Made by a program: the position numbers and the translations under genes
The notes under the pieces: generated by a model
Seen by the model: the letters and a program-made list of their open reading frames with translations, nothing else
Told to the model about the DNA's origin: nothing
Database searches by the model: none
Shown: in pieces, positions 1-11,538 of the stretch
How the letters are laid out: the number at the start of each line of letters is the position of its first letter
Position numbering within the stretch: position 1 is the stretch's first letter
From: Raffaelea ambrosiae
Lineage: Eukaryota > Ascomycota > Sordariomycetes > Ophiostomatales > Ophiostomataceae
Direction of reading: 5' to 3'
Length of the DNA stretch: 64,000 nucleotides
Assembly (NCBI GenBank): GCA_002778195.1
Contig: PCDI01000003.1
Span: 1 to 64,000 of the forward strand

Positions 1-31
<31 letters not shown>

Positions 32-2566
32 TGGATCTGTAGGCAGAGACGACAAGCTGGTGTCGATAGATTAATTGTCAACAAAAACAGCAAAACATAG
101 AAAAATAGAAACCAACTGGGTGGCACGGCAGGTGTACGGCAGGTGTACGAAGAAAATAAAACGAGAGAAGATGGCGTAGCACGGCAGTCCATGTACTCGA
201 CGGCAACCATAACACCATCTCGGCATCTGGTTTTTGTGTTTGTATTTTTGTGTTTTAGATGTTTCCCTCGCCTTCTGCTTCCAATCTTGAAGCTGCTCTC
301 AGTCTGACGTTGAATAAGATTCTTCGTACATTGTCATGGAGCATTGACCGCGGCGAGTCTCCCGGGACACTTGCATGCTACCGTCATCTCGATGTGATTC
401 CTGCTAGGACCTTGTGTCTTGGTCACTTCTACGACCACGAGCAGAGCATGAACATGCAGTGAGAAAAAGGAAATATAAGTTGCATTCTTACTAGGAAGAA
501 ACAGGAACAGACCACGAAGCCCCACGTCGGTATTCGTATCTGTTGTTGATTGTTTTCTTTTGCTTGATGTTTGTGATCGTCTTACGAAACATTCCTTCTG
601 AAGAGCCGTGCCAGATGGGCCGTTCATGCTTTTCCTCTTTTTGCCTTTGGTCCTATCCCTCTCCCTTCTGTACACCCAACTTGCTCGGAACACTGCTGAT
701 ACCATGTCTCTTCTCTGTGGGTTCGTGCTGCCCGAGGAGGCAAAACCTTTCACACTGACCTTTGTTTATTCTCTGTCTTGTGTCCATGTACTCTTGTTCA
801 TGTTGCGGAACACGAAAGTAAAAAAGAAACAAACGTGAAATTCTCCGAGAGGAGGAAACCAAAACACGCAGACAAGCAAGAACGAAAGAACGAATGGAAG
901 AAGCAAAGCCCTCTTGCAGCTTTTTTCCAATTCGCCACTATACTGAGCACCATGTCTCTCTTTTTTCTCTTGTATCTCAGACACTGAAAGCACCTGCTAG
1001 GGGTACACAATATACACAAAACATGACGAGACGAGCAGCCGGATGGGTTGCAAAGCTGGTTTTCAAAGAAACAGGGCGACCACCTTGTGTCCGTCCAAGA
1101 TGATCTCTGCCTAACCGCACAAATCTCTCTCTATTTTTGGGGCGTCACCCTTGCCCAATGGTGCTGCTAATACCAAACATTCGAATTAAACGTTGTATCT
1201 CATGTGGCCCTTCGTCCTCTGTTCTCTTGGCTCGCCTTGTTCCAAGACTGCCATACCGGGCATCAACTGGTTACGACCAAACGCCACAGTTGCTACACAC
1301 GGTGTACCAATTTGCTTTATCCCCTTTGGATCAAATTCGACGAGCCGCATCTTCGCGTTCCTCTTTCTACGGCATGCGCATGCAGTTTGCTTCTCCCACT
1401 CTCAAGGGTTCTGCGAAATCTGGAGGGCCACGTCATCTTCATGACGGTAGCCCGTTGAAGAAACGACGAATGCGAGCTGGTGATGAGAAAAGAGACCGAC
1501 AGAAAGAGGACGAGAAACTGAAAAACAAAAAAGGACAAAAAAAAAGAGAGCGCTTTACGTGGACGTGATGTTTCAACTAACGCAGGAACAACGACTTCTT
1601 TTCTTGTTCAAGGAGGATAATTCTCGTTACACCCCTCTCGCCCATCTCACTCGTCATTGCAAGCCGACATCTCCCAGAAGGATGCAAAGCGACGTTTAGA
1701 GAAAGAGAGAAAGAGAAAAAGAGAGAGGGGGTATAAAAAAAAGACAATGCCAGAGAGAGGAAAGCCCCCCCCCAAAAAAGAAGAGACAGAAAGAAGAGAC
1801 AGAAAGAAAAAAAACTGTCAGCAAAACTTTCTTCCTACCGGACGGCGACCTCCGGAGGATTCAAGTGTTTCCCTCCCTGGCGCAACCCCCTGTGTGTGTA
1901 GGCTCGGAACCCTCGTTTTCTGCTCGCGTCCTACGGACCTGTCGTGACCGACAGGCGCTTTTGGTTCCCCGTTGCATCACCCACCCCCCGGACTCCAAGA
2001 AGCCCATCTCTCTCCGTTTTTGTAATTTCTTTGTCAGACTTGGAAATCAGACAAAAAAAAAAGAGTTCAGTGGAAATGCACCAGGGGGAAAGAATGACAG
2101 AAAACCGAAGTCCGATGACGAGTGACACTTGCCCGTCGTCCGGAACGGTTCTCTCTCTTTTTGTTTTGTCACTTGTTTCCTCGTTATTTTCTTTCATAAG
2201 AGTACTTTTTTTGGTCCCCTTTGCCCCATACCGACATGAACAAAACAAAAAATAGTAACAGGATGAAACAGAACAAACAAAAAAAAGAAACCAATCAAAC
2301 AAATGGCCATCTTCTACCTCCCCACCAATGGTCGATTCTATTGTGTGGTTTTTTTATGATCCATGTGTCATGAAGAATAATAAAAGAACAGACAAAAAAA
2401 AAGGAAGATGCGGCAACACCCCGACAGAAACATATGGCTGGCTCGCTGGCTCGCTGGGTTTGCTGGTTTTACTGGCTGAATAGAAAGCGAGAAGAAATGG
2501 GAATATGCGGATCCTCTGCATGGTGGAAACAGACACAAGGGTACAAGAAAAGGACCGAACTAATAA
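1..2566. other. Gene-free stretch with an AAT microsatellite at the left edge
   Basis: Positions 1-31 are a perfect AAT trinucleotide repeat that runs off the left edge. The rest is rich in homopurine and homopyrimidine tracts (for example the A/G-rich block around 1690-1820). Open frames here are short, overlap on both strands and match no family I recognise. The right end probably holds the 3' UTR of the TBC gene that ends at 2567. I see no RNA gene. Confidence 0.6.
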
Positions 2567-5023
2567 CTACAATTGCAGGTTGGCCGACGGTGCTCGGTTG
2601 GACGGACCGCCCCGTAAATGGGCGGATGAGCCTTTGAAGAGACTCTGCCAGATGTAGGCCTCGCTCAGCAACAGTTCAATGTCCTTCTCCGTCCAGTCGC
2701 GTGTGGGCAGCGACTGCAGAAACATCATAATCTCTTGAAAATCCATCCCACACAGCTTACTTGACCACTTCACCAAAAATGCCGCGCAAACGTAGAGATG
2801 AAATTCAGAGAAGCCGTTTTCCTCGGCCTGGCGAGATAACACGTTAGAATAGAGCAAAGAAGCCCAAAAGGAAACGACAGATCCCAAAGAGAAGAGTCGT
2901 GTTAAAAAAAGAAAAAAGAAAACCCCCCCCAAAAAACCGTCAAGAACTCACCATATAGGTATCCCACATGCGGATAGTGTTTTTTACACTAATCTCCCGC
3001 ATCAAGAGACAGTTCATCCAGCGGAAACTGAATTGAATAAACTCGACGTGTTCGTCCTCTAGATGCTTGGCTAGCGGGGCGTCGATGCGCGCAGTGAGAT
3101 CGCGCAGTGCTGCAACCTGCCGCTGGATACCTGGTTGCGCCACAATGTAGTGGTCTTGGATGCCGTCGAGGAGCTTCGTCAGACACCAGAAGGAGTCTGC
3201 TTCCACAGCATCCAGGACAGCTTTGGGCAGCTGACCGGGGTCCATGCCGCTCTCAATGTCGGGATCGGCAATGTAGACGCCAAGAAACACCTGCCAGAAG
3301 GGCGAGACAAGATCGTTGATGCCCTGCACATACCCGCTAGCGGGATGGCGCACTGCCCACACGTAGAGAATCCTCTCCAGTGAGCGTTGCGTGGCCTCGT
3401 AGCCGTAGAGCTCAATGTGGGGGTTGGTCCGCGGCACGTCGATGCTGATCTGGTGCCAAATGGCCTCGTCCAGGCCCCTGCCACGGCTGGATGATGACGA
3501 GGCCGACGCGTTGGCCGCGCCGGATTCAGACAGCCGCCCTGCGCCTGATGACGAGGAGCCCCCGGGACGATCAAAGGCCTGCCGCACGCCGTCCAGATAC
3601 TCTTTGCGCTTTCTCTCGAGGGTGGCAACCCGCCGCTCGCTACTGGTGGGCAGGTAGCTCAAGAGCAGCTGCCAGGTCATGGCGCGCACTTCTTGGGGAA
3701 TGCCGGACCAAGCCAGGGCGCGCAGCTCGGGAAGCGGGATGGTGGACGCCTGCAGCAGCTTCTTGAACTTGTTGATTCTGGAGAGCCGCGCGTTGATGGC
3801 TTCGATCTCCTTGGAGCTCGCGTTGGGAGGGACAGGCGTGTGGTGGATCAGGTGCAGGGCGTTTGCTGGGTCCCTTAGGATGTCCTTGTACTGGGGACGG
3901 AGGATCTTGCCTTCGCTCTTCTTGGGCACGGGATAGGAGGGCGCTGGCCTTTCGACCGCAATGTCGGCGCTGTTGGAATAGCTCCGTATGTGCAGGCTGC
4001 CCAGCGGCGACGCAATGTCGTCATCATCTTCCAGCGACGGCAGGGCGCTGGTGCCGCCGCCAAGGGCGCCGAGGCTGGCGAGACCGCTGCTGCTATAACT
4101 TTCGCTGATGCCGCTGGGGGGATGGTGTGCGCTGGTGTTCTGGCTCTGGTTCTGCGCCGCCGCCGCCGCCGCCGCCGCCATGCGCTTCGTCCGCCGTTTC
4201 ATGTTGGAGAGGCTGGGCAGGCCAAAGTCGTCGCCGTCATCCTCCTCGTAACCATACACGTCCTCCGCTTCGTCGACATTCCAGTCTTCGTCCGTGTTGG
4301 AGAGGAAGTTCTTGTAGTTTCGGAAGGGCGGCACCGAGGAGTGTGCCGAGGGAGAGGTGTTGAGGCCGACATGGTGGGTCTTGTTCGACGAGGTCGACGG
4401 CGGTGTTCTTGGCCGTGACGACGTGCCTGCCAAGCTCCTGGAGAGCTGGTCAGCATGTCTGAAATGGTTCCGCGAGGACAGATGGCAGCTGGCCAGACAG
4501 GCGCAACCAGAGCACGGGCACAACATGGGCTGCAGAACATACATGGAGAGAATGTCAGCATGCGAGTAAGCCGCGCCGACCACCATTCCTGGCTCATGGC
4601 TGCTGCTGGTGCTGTTCTTCTTGGGGGGTGTATCGCGGTGGGAAGCTCGCCAGAAGGGCGATGTGGAACTGGAGGGAGCACGTTAGCCATGCCAAGCGCA
4701 CAACCGAGCCGCGGACTGGACAACATACTCGGCTCTGTCTGCTCACAGACAACATGTCACGGACAAATCCCCCGTTAGCAACACAGCACACGCCCACGGT
4801 AACACAGCCATAGCCTGTCCATGTCGACTTAGACAAGCAGTCGCACCACTTTCGAGGAAAAAAAAGGGGGGGGGCGGGGGGTTCTTTGCGACAGCACATA
4901 CCGACTTGCACCATTTCCTGCTGTTCAAGGCGTTAGAGCATGCTTGCAAGCGCGCACACGGGGCTGGGCTGCCGGACGTACCTGAGAGGGCGGCTTCTTG
5001 CCGCTGCCCGACGAGGAAAACAT
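2567..5023 (-). CDS. GYP1: Gyp1-type TBC domain Rab GTPase-activating protein
   Basis: Gyp1-family proteins accelerate GTP hydrolysis on Ypt1/Rab1-type GTPases at the Golgi. My model has six exons: 5023-4982, 4917-4902, 4738-4729, 4668-4543, 4437-2952 and 2827-2567, giving about 646 residues. The TBC domain starts near residue 310 (GIPQEVRAMTW). The two catalytic fingers are visible: the arginine finger in IDVPRT (D398, R401) and the glutamine finger in YVQGIND (Q436). The N-terminus is acidic and low in complexity, with an alanine run near residue 152, as is usual upstream of fungal TBC domains. The start MFSSSGSGKKPPSQ is followed by a GTACGT donor. Exons 2 and 3 are only 16 and 10 nt, but are needed to enter the SPFWRASHRDTPPKK frame. 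The intron at 4542-4438 is in-frame and could be retained. The family assignment is firm; the 5' exon structure is inferred from phase and splice signals. Confidence 0.85.
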
Positions 5024-5805
5024 GGTGGTGTTGAGGAGCTTCCAGCCACGGTCACATTGGCTGGCGTGGTCATGTGTGCATAATGGCCGAGCCGCGGGGA
5101 GGAGTTGCGCAGAGTGAGGGGGGGCGTCGCAATCAGGAAACGAAGCAGGAGACGACGCGCAGATTCAGGGTCGAGTTGGGCTGCAGGGCCTGCTGCAATC
5201 CCATGCTGTTGTGTTCTTGGAGTCGTGGGCAGGCAGTTGGCGCAGGCAGTGAGTTTAGCTGGCGTTTTGCGGGCGGTGCTGTTGGTGCTGGTGAGCAGAC
5301 AAGAGGCGAATCGGCGGTTGAGCCCCACCACCACAGACAGGTGGTTCAGACTGCGCACCGCCACAGCGAGCAGCCACACATGCTCTGCAGTGACCCACTT
5401 GTTGACTGTTATGTCCGCGACGTCACATTACCTACCAAGACATGCCTCAGGCAGCAGTCGCTAAGTAGCCACACACACACTTTCGTGGGGCAGGCGGGAT
5501 TCTGGGCTTTCTGGCCTCCCTCCCCATCTTTTCTTCCGATCCAGGAACTGCATCGTCGGCCGCGTCTTCTTCCCCCCCATCCCCCAACCTCCCCACCGTT
5601 GCGACGAAGGACCAGTCGCGTGTACTTCATCTTGTTTTCGTATTGCTTCTTTGTACCCCTTAAGCTTGACTACCCTCTTCTGCCTTTCTTGACCCTCCCT
5701 CGTCCGCGTTGCTCTAATATTCTCTTGTTTTAATTGTTTTTACACTCTTGCTTCGTAATACCCTCTTTTCACTGTTGACGACAGCCCCCTCCCCAGATCG
5801 CCACC
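5024..5805. other. Divergent promoter region between the TBC and Hrp1 genes
   Basis: This interval separates two genes that start in opposite directions, so it must hold both promoters and 5' leaders. The right half, about 5520-5805, is strongly pyrimidine-rich on the + strand, typical of fungal 5' leaders in front of highly expressed genes. I see no RNA gene or conserved frame. Confidence 0.5.
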
Positions 5806-8800
5806 ATGACAGAGGCCGAGAACTTCGACGACGAGCTTTTCGCCGACCTGTTCGTGTAACCCCCGTGCACCAGCTGCCGCAGCTACCCCTCCTAACATGC
5901 TCAATGGTTACTGACACTCTTTTCATCGATACAGGTACAACGACGACGAGCCAGCAGCATCCGCAGCCAAGCCGTCGGCATCCGCAGAACCCGCAAAGAC
6001 AGCTCCTGCAGCTGCTGCGCCACCAGCTGCTTCCGCGGCTGCCCCAGTCCAAGACGATCACGGCGACGCGTCCTATGTTGCAGACCACAATGATTACGAC
6101 GACACCACCCACGACTACGAGGAAGACGACGACGATGTCGACTTCAACCTCGGAAACGGAAGCACCAGCAACAACAATAGCAACAGCAACCAGAAAGTCG
6201 ATACCCCTCCGCCCGCAAGCATCGCGCACCATGCAGGTGGCGGTGGGGGAGGGCCAATGTCAAGGGGACCCAACTCTAAGGAAGATGGGTAAGTGCCGCC
6301 GTTTCTTTTGTGATTGTTTTCCTACTGCGTTGTTATGTGATACCCCGTGCTTGCGCGTTGCATCTTTATACCCTCGGGAGAGATTGCCTCCACTTCTGGT
6401 AGGGGTAAGATGCATTTTTGGGGGGGTTGCTGTGGGTGGAAAAAAAAAGCCCGCCGTCTTGGGTTATGCTTGGGGCTTTGAGAGCTGCTTGGGCATGGTT
6501 TGGGAATGGGAGAACACAGGGTCATTCTGGCAAAGGAGATGCTCAGAGGTACTCTCGCGCTGGCATGTCTGGCAAGAGAGACTGAGGAGAGATCAGAGAG
6601 CCGGCACGGAATCTGGCATGGATTCACACTCAGGCCAGGACAGGCCGTGTCCGTATCTTCTGTCAAGGATCACGCCGCAAGAAGCCGGGAGGCTCATGGG
6701 GAAACATCCGACAGATTCTCTCGCCTGATGCCATAGCCAAAGTCAAGAGCTGGACTACAGGAAATCTACACGCTTTCCTGCTTTCTATAGCCTTTGAGAA
6801 AGCCAGCTGCATGCGCATCTAGATGCGTGCATCTCGCGCCGCCTGAGAGCAGTAGTGTTCACCAGACACGCCTGTGCGAACTCGGCAGAGAGAGATATGC
6901 AGAGAAGCTGGCAGAAGCTAGCGCTCGAGACAAGTACTTAGCTTTGGCGGTAGCAAAGACTTGTAAGAGAGACACAGAACCAGACCAGACAGAGTCAGAA
7001 CCAGAACCAGAACCAAAACCAAGACCAGAACCAGAACCAGAACCAGAACACAGAAAGACAGAGACAGAAAGAACAGACATTTCAGAAAGAGAACACGAAG
7101 ACACACAGAAAGAACAGAAAGGAAAACCAAAAACAAACCAATTCCAAGATTCCGACAAAGACTTGTTCACGTTCATTCACTCTTGTCTCAGAAAATGTGT
7201 TGCCTTGGTGGTTTGTGTCCGGGAAGGCAAGGCCTGCTGCCGCTTTTCAGTCCTCTCAGCCACTTCTCAGGCTCGCTTCACCTTGTCATCGGCCACCCAA
7301 AAAAAAAAATCGACAACCTCTTCTCTGCGAGCCTGCTAGCAACCTGAACCAGCAACCTGACCAACTCTCTTATTCTCTCTCCCCATGGATCTCGATGTGC
7401 TCTCCTCACGAGACTATATCCCATTGGACGATTCTGATACGGATGGCTCAGACAACTGCGCGATCGAACCACCAATGACCCAGACCACATGGAATAGAGG
7501 TGCAGGGGAGGCAGCCGTCGACAAGTGTGCAACGTATGCTACCAGTCGAAGAACGGGTGTGCACTTCCGTGTGTGATGGCTGCTGCAGCAAGTGTTTGCC
7601 GGCCAGTGTTCGCGCGTGATGTCTCTGAAAACCTGAACCTCTTGCTTCTGCTTCCCATCAGAAACCATGTGGTTGTTGGTTGAGATCTCGAGCTTCCGAG
7701 CTCAGTGTTGCTCATGCACGAGGGCGATTGCTATACATTCCATCTACATGCTTACTTTTGTTTCGTCTCATACTTAAAATAGAGTTTCAGACACTAACAT
7801 TATACCAGAAAAATGTTCATCGGTGGTTTGAACTGGGAGACAACAGACCGTGAGTAAAGCAAGGTCAAAACGACAAGTCTAAAAAAGAGGACGAATATTG
7901 ACTCGTGCGCGACAGAATCTTTGCGTGATTATTTTTCCCAGTTCGGCGAAGTCCTTGAGTGCACAGTCATGCGTGATAGCGCCTCTGGCCGGTCTCGAGG
8001 CTTTGGCTTCCTCACCTTCAAGGACCCCAAGACCGTCAACATCGTCATGGTCAAGGAGCACTATCTTGACGGCAAGATTGTATGTCCCAGAGAAGCAGGC
8101 AAGGGAAGAAAGAAAGAGAAGGACAGAAAAAAATAGAAGAGGAAAGAAATGGCCGGAGGTACCAGTGCTAACCAGTCGTACACGTAGATCGATCCTAAGA
8201 GGGCCATCCCACGCGACGAGCAGGAGAAGACGTCCAAGATATTTGTTGGTGGCGTGTCACAGGAAACAACAGACCAAGAGTTCAAGGACTACTTTGCCCA
8301 GTTCGGCCGTGTGGTTGATGCCACACTCATGATGGACAAGGACACCGGGCGGCCGCGCGGTTTTGGTTTTGTTACGTTCGAGTCGGACGCCGGCGTCGAG
8401 GCGTGCCTGTCGGTGGACCTGGCGATCCACGGCAAGCCGATCGAGGTGAAGAAGGCGCAGCCACGGGGCAACATCCGCGACGATGGCGACGGCGATCGGC
8501 GTGGTATGAACAAGTTCCGGAAGGGTGGTATGGACGACCAGAGCGGCGGAGGCGGCCAGCAAATGGGCGGTGCCGGCGGGATGACGCCGCAGGTGATGGC
8601 GCAGTACTGGCAAAGGATGCAGCAATACTTTGCCATGATGCAGCAGCAGATGGCCATGAACCGCGGCATGGGCAACATGGGCAGCATGGGAAACATGGGG
8701 AACATGGGCAACATGGGCAACATGGGCAACATGGGCAACATGGGCGGTATGGGAGGCATGGGTGGAATGCCTGGTATGGGGGCCATGGGTGGCATGGGCA

Positions 8801-8933
8801 TGAACCCGCAGATGATGCAGATGATGCAGATGCAGCAGATGCAACAGATGATGGGCCGCGGCGGAGGTGGTAACAACAACAACGGGCCGGGCGGCATGGG
8901 ACCCATGAACCCGCAGATGATGCAGCAGATGAT

Positions 8934-8966
<33 letters not shown>

Positions 8967-9402
8967 TCAAGGCAGCCAGAGCCCAGGCCCGGGTAGCCAG
9001 CACGGAGGAGGCGGAGGAAGCGAAGCCTCGGGCGGCAACGGCATGGACCAGCAGATGTTTGAGCAGCAAAAGTACGACCAGCAGAACAGCCGGCGCGGCG
9101 GGCCAGGCAGTAGCAATGGCAGCGGAGGTGGCGGCAACGGCGGTGGCCCTAGTGCGACTTCATGGGAGGGCATGTATGACGACGTCCCCCAGCCGAACAT
9201 GGGCATGGGCATGAACCAGGGCGGTGGACGGGGAGGCTTCCACCGCAACAACAACCGAGGCGACTTCCACAATGCGCCGCCGGCGAACGCGCCGACGGGA
9301 CCGAAGAACGCGGGCCGGCCGGGTGCCAACTACCGGGGCGGTGGACGTGGAGGCGGCGGCGGTGGCGGCGCCAACCGCGGCTTTCACCCGTATTCTCGGT
9401 AG
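5806..9402 (+). CDS. HRP1: Hrp1/Nab4-type two-RRM RNA-binding protein
   Basis: Hrp1 is the cleavage factor IB subunit that binds the mRNA 3'-end efficiency element and shuttles with mRNA. Exons by my model are 5806-5849, 5935-6288, 7809-7849, 7916-8079 and 8188-9402, giving 605 residues. The N-terminus is acidic (MTEAENFDDELFADLY). RRM1 spans about 134-205, with RNP2 MFIGGL and RNP1 RGFGFLTF. RRM2 spans about 218-293, with KIFVGG and RGFGFVTF. A linker IDPKRAIPRDEQ of the Hrp1/Musashi type joins them. The tail has M/G/N tripeptide repeats (about 361-401), a glutamine run (about 451-460) and a terminal RGG-rich segment, consistent with arginine methylation and condensate behaviour. The ATG sits in CCACCATG. 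The first donor (GTTCGT) is weak, but no other donor keeps the frame. Intron 2 is 1,520 nt, far longer than its neighbours; reading into intron 1 or intron 2 meets a stop within a few codons. Confidence 0.9.
6289..7808 (+). other. Unusually long intron of the Hrp1 gene
   Basis: The donor is GG|GTAAGT at 6289 and the acceptor is ACCAG| at 7807-7808; exons on both sides join in phase to give KEDG-KMFIGGL. It is 1,520 nt, while the other introns of this gene are 66-108 nt. It contains a CCAGAA-type tandem repeat (6976-7060). A 181-codon open frame with a Pro-Glu dipeptide repeat (6794-7339) appears to be a by-product of that repeat rather than a gene. Retaining the intron would end translation at once (GGG TAA), before both RRMs. 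Confidence 0.8.
6976..7060 (+). repeat. CCAGAA hexamer-type tandem repeat inside the Hrp1 intron
   Basis: Imperfect direct repeats of CCAGAA, with CCAGAC and CCAAAA variants, run through the middle of the long intron. The tract is purine-rich on the sense strand. In one frame it reads as alternating Pro and Glu. Confidence 0.85.
8668..8790 (+). repeat. In-frame GGCAACATG repeats coding for Asn-Met-Gly units
   Basis: The Hrp1 tail carries back-to-back nine-base units (ATGGGCAAC and the variants ATGGGCGGT, ATGGGAGGC). The DNA copies are nearly identical, which suggests recent expansion. A CAG tract follows at about 8935-8966, coding for a glutamine run. Confidence 0.9.
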
Positions 9403-9525
9403 GGGGCGAGAGGGACTGCTGAGAGAGCCCAGCCAAGAACAAGAGCTCGAAAACGGGTTGGTGCCAAGCGGACACGGGATGGGAAGAGTTTGAAACGGAA
9501 TGCCAAAGAATGACAAAAGAAAAGA

Positions 9526-9557
<32 letters not shown>

Positions 9558-9993
9558 GGGAACAAGAACGGGCGAGGCAAAGGAGTCTGGAAGGAGGGAA
9601 GTGGTAAGTGGGAAGACTGCTTATTTTCCTCAGCCCGAGTTGTTTGCCTCTGTTGGTGAGACGGAAAAGGGATGATCTCTTTTATTCCTACCGCCTCCTA
9701 TATTTTACCACTACCTACTGTACAATAACTCTGTTCTGCTTTTTCTCGCCAGGTGGCTACACGTGGTTTTTGAATTGATTCTGAGTATCTTTTTCGATGC
9801 TGAATTTGCTATTCCGTCGAGTTTGCTTTGGTGTATTGATTCGAATGAAAATTGATTGATATTGAAATTGAATTGGACATGAATTGAACGTCAATTATTC
9901 TTTCCTTGTGAACTATCACTATCTCCGAACGCTACACGTACACACCTTGACCAGACAACTACGACAAACAGAACCGCAGTTGCCTTGCCGTCC
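9403..9993. other. 3' intergenic region between convergent genes
   Basis: This holds the 3' ends of the Hrp1 gene (+) and the dioxygenase gene (-). An uninterrupted A tract lies at about 9527-9551. No further gene is visible. Confidence 0.5.
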
Positions 9994-10962
9994 TCACGCA
10001 TACAGCCGCGTAAACCCTTCGGCGGGCGGCTGCAGCCAGTTTTTCTCGTCGTACGTGGTGCCCTCGCCCTCAATCACGTGGAACGTGTAGATGATGCGGC
10101 CCTTGCTGCTCAGGTTCTTCTCGCTCTTGTGCAGCAGGTTGCCGTGGATCAGCACCAGCGAGCCCGCCTTGACCTCGCCCAGCACGTACTGGTCGGCGTC
10201 GTCCTCGTCGGCGGCGGCAATGGGGGCCACGTCGGCCACGGCGGCGGCGTCCGGGAAGACGGGCCCCGGGTTCGGCACGAGATGCGTGCCCACGACTTGG
10301 CCGCTGCTGTTTGCGCGCCGGACCAGCCGCCGGCGCACCGGCGCGGCCTTGTGCGAGCCGGGCCAGAACGACAGACAGCCGTTGGTCTTGGTGGCGTCCT
10401 CGAGGGCGTACCAGAAGCCGACGGCGCTCGGCGGGTCGGTGTACAGAAAGGTGCTGTCCTGGTGCGGCGGCACGGCGCCGCCGATCTCGGGCTGCTTGCA
10501 GATGACCATGCTCTGGAGGCAGCGGGGGTCGCGGTAGCCGAGGGCGCGGGCCACGGGCGCGACGGCGACGGCGCCCGGGAACGGCTGGGTGCGGTCGGTC
10601 ACGCGGCGGAAGACCGGGTTGCGCTGGTGGAGGTAGTGGCCGATCTTGTTGACGGCGCGCTCCTTGGGCTTGGCCAGGGCGCCGGTGGCCGGGTCAAAGG
10701 CGTCCTCCTCCAGGAAAAACCGGACCTTGTCGCCGGACTCGAGGAAATAGTCGTCGCCAATGTGGTTCGCGCCGTCGGCGTCGCCGGTCTGGAACTTGGT
10801 GAGCGGGTGGCCGTCCAGGGAGAAGTCCTCGTCGAGCATGCGATGGGTCTCGGCCAGGAGCGCCTGGACGGCGGCGGGCGGCAGGGCGTCCGGGATGATG
10901 AGGTAGCCGTCGCGCGCAAAGGCGGCCACCTGCTCGGGCGTGAGGCCTCCCGTGACCGTCAT
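9994..10962 (-). CDS. Phytanoyl-CoA dioxygenase (PhyH) family oxygenase
   Basis: The predicted product is a 322-residue Fe(II)/2-oxoglutarate-dependent oxygenase in one exon. The iron-binding facial triad is visible: the HxD pair in PPHQDSTFLY (H167, D169) and the distal histidine in IHGNLLHKSEKN (H278), followed by R289 in SSKGRIIYTFH, positioned to bind 2-oxoglutarate. The N-terminus (LTPEQVAAFARDGYLIIP) is the standard opening of the family. I chose the ATG at 10962 because it lies just before this opening; the frame remains open further upstream but the extra sequence looks like leader. Its substrate cannot be told from sequence; eukaryotic relatives such as PHYHD1 act on lipids or small acids. 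The upstream neighbour is a tRNA gene. Confidence 0.88.
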   Translation of the reverse strand: MTVTGGLTPEQVAAFARDGYLIIPDALPPAAVQALLAETHRMLDEDFSLDGHPLTKFQTGDADGANHIGDDYFLESGDKVRFFLEEDAFDPATGALAKPKERAVNKIGHYLHQRNPVFRRVTDRTQPFPGAVAVAPVARALGYRDPRCLQSMVICKQPEIGGAVPPHQDSTFLYTDPPSAVGFWYALEDATKTNGCLSFWPGSHKAAPVRRRLVRRANSSGQVVGTHLVPNPGPVFPDAAAVADVAPIAAADEDDADQYVLGEVKAGSLVLIHGNLLHKSEKNLSSKGRIIYTFHVIEGEGTTYDEKNWLQPPAEGFTRLYA

Positions 10963-11538
10963 GATGGGGTGTACACAATTTTGGGTAGGCGATTCTCCAA
11001 GTTGCTTTTTTTTTCTTCTTTTTCTTTTTCTTTTGGTTGTTGAAACCCACAAAATCGTCGATACTAGATGGGCAAAGACACACACGATGCCCAACAGGCT
11101 TGATGGGCGAAAGGCAGGCAAGGGACCACCGTATTGTCGGCCCTCTTTTGCCCTCTTGGTGGTTTGTCGTGTGTTGTCGTTGTGTTTCCGGTTCTGGCAG
11201 AGAGTTGTCGTCTCCTCTTTCTTATCAGACGCTATCAGACCGGACTGCCCCGCCTTGTAAGCCGCCTGTGGCCGGCTGATAAGAACGAGAGAGAGAGACA
11301 CACACACACACAAGTTGGAGAAGTCACTACTAACTGCTGTCAATGCGGCCAACGCAGAGCTGACTCTGCAGATTGGTTGCGTCGTACGATCGCGAAACTC
11401 GGGGGGGTGCCCAGTAGTTCAGCGGCAATGCCCGACCACAAGAACGTTCTTCCTTCCTTCCTTTCAGAGCCTCGCACATAGACTTTGTTTACACCAAGTG
11501 GTCTTCACCAATTAGGAAGGTACGACCGGTTGGCAACC
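10963..11538. other. Intergenic region upstream of the dioxygenase gene
   Basis: The segment 11009-11036 is T/C-rich on the + strand, so A/G-rich in the sense of the dioxygenase leader. A short GA/CA repeat lies at 11286-11312. No gene is supported. Confidence 0.5.

Noticed and set aside
6794..7339. 181-codon open frame with Pro-Glu repeats inside the long Hrp1 intron
   Set aside because: It arises from the CCAGAA tandem repeat, has no good start context or conserved wording, and lies between two exons that join in phase without it.
8257..9069. Long antisense frame opposite the Hrp1 tail
   Set aside because: It mirrors the repetitive GC-rich coding strand, giving His/Val/Leu low complexity, and is a shadow of the real gene.
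9985..11043. Long plus-strand frame opposite the dioxygenase gene
   Set aside because: It is the antisense of a clear PhyH protein with full iron-binding residues; high GC codon use keeps the other strand open.
10963..11352. Upstream in-frame extension of the dioxygenase gene
   Set aside because: The extra 130 residues contain a lysine homopolymer run and no conserved wording; the family start is at the later ATG.
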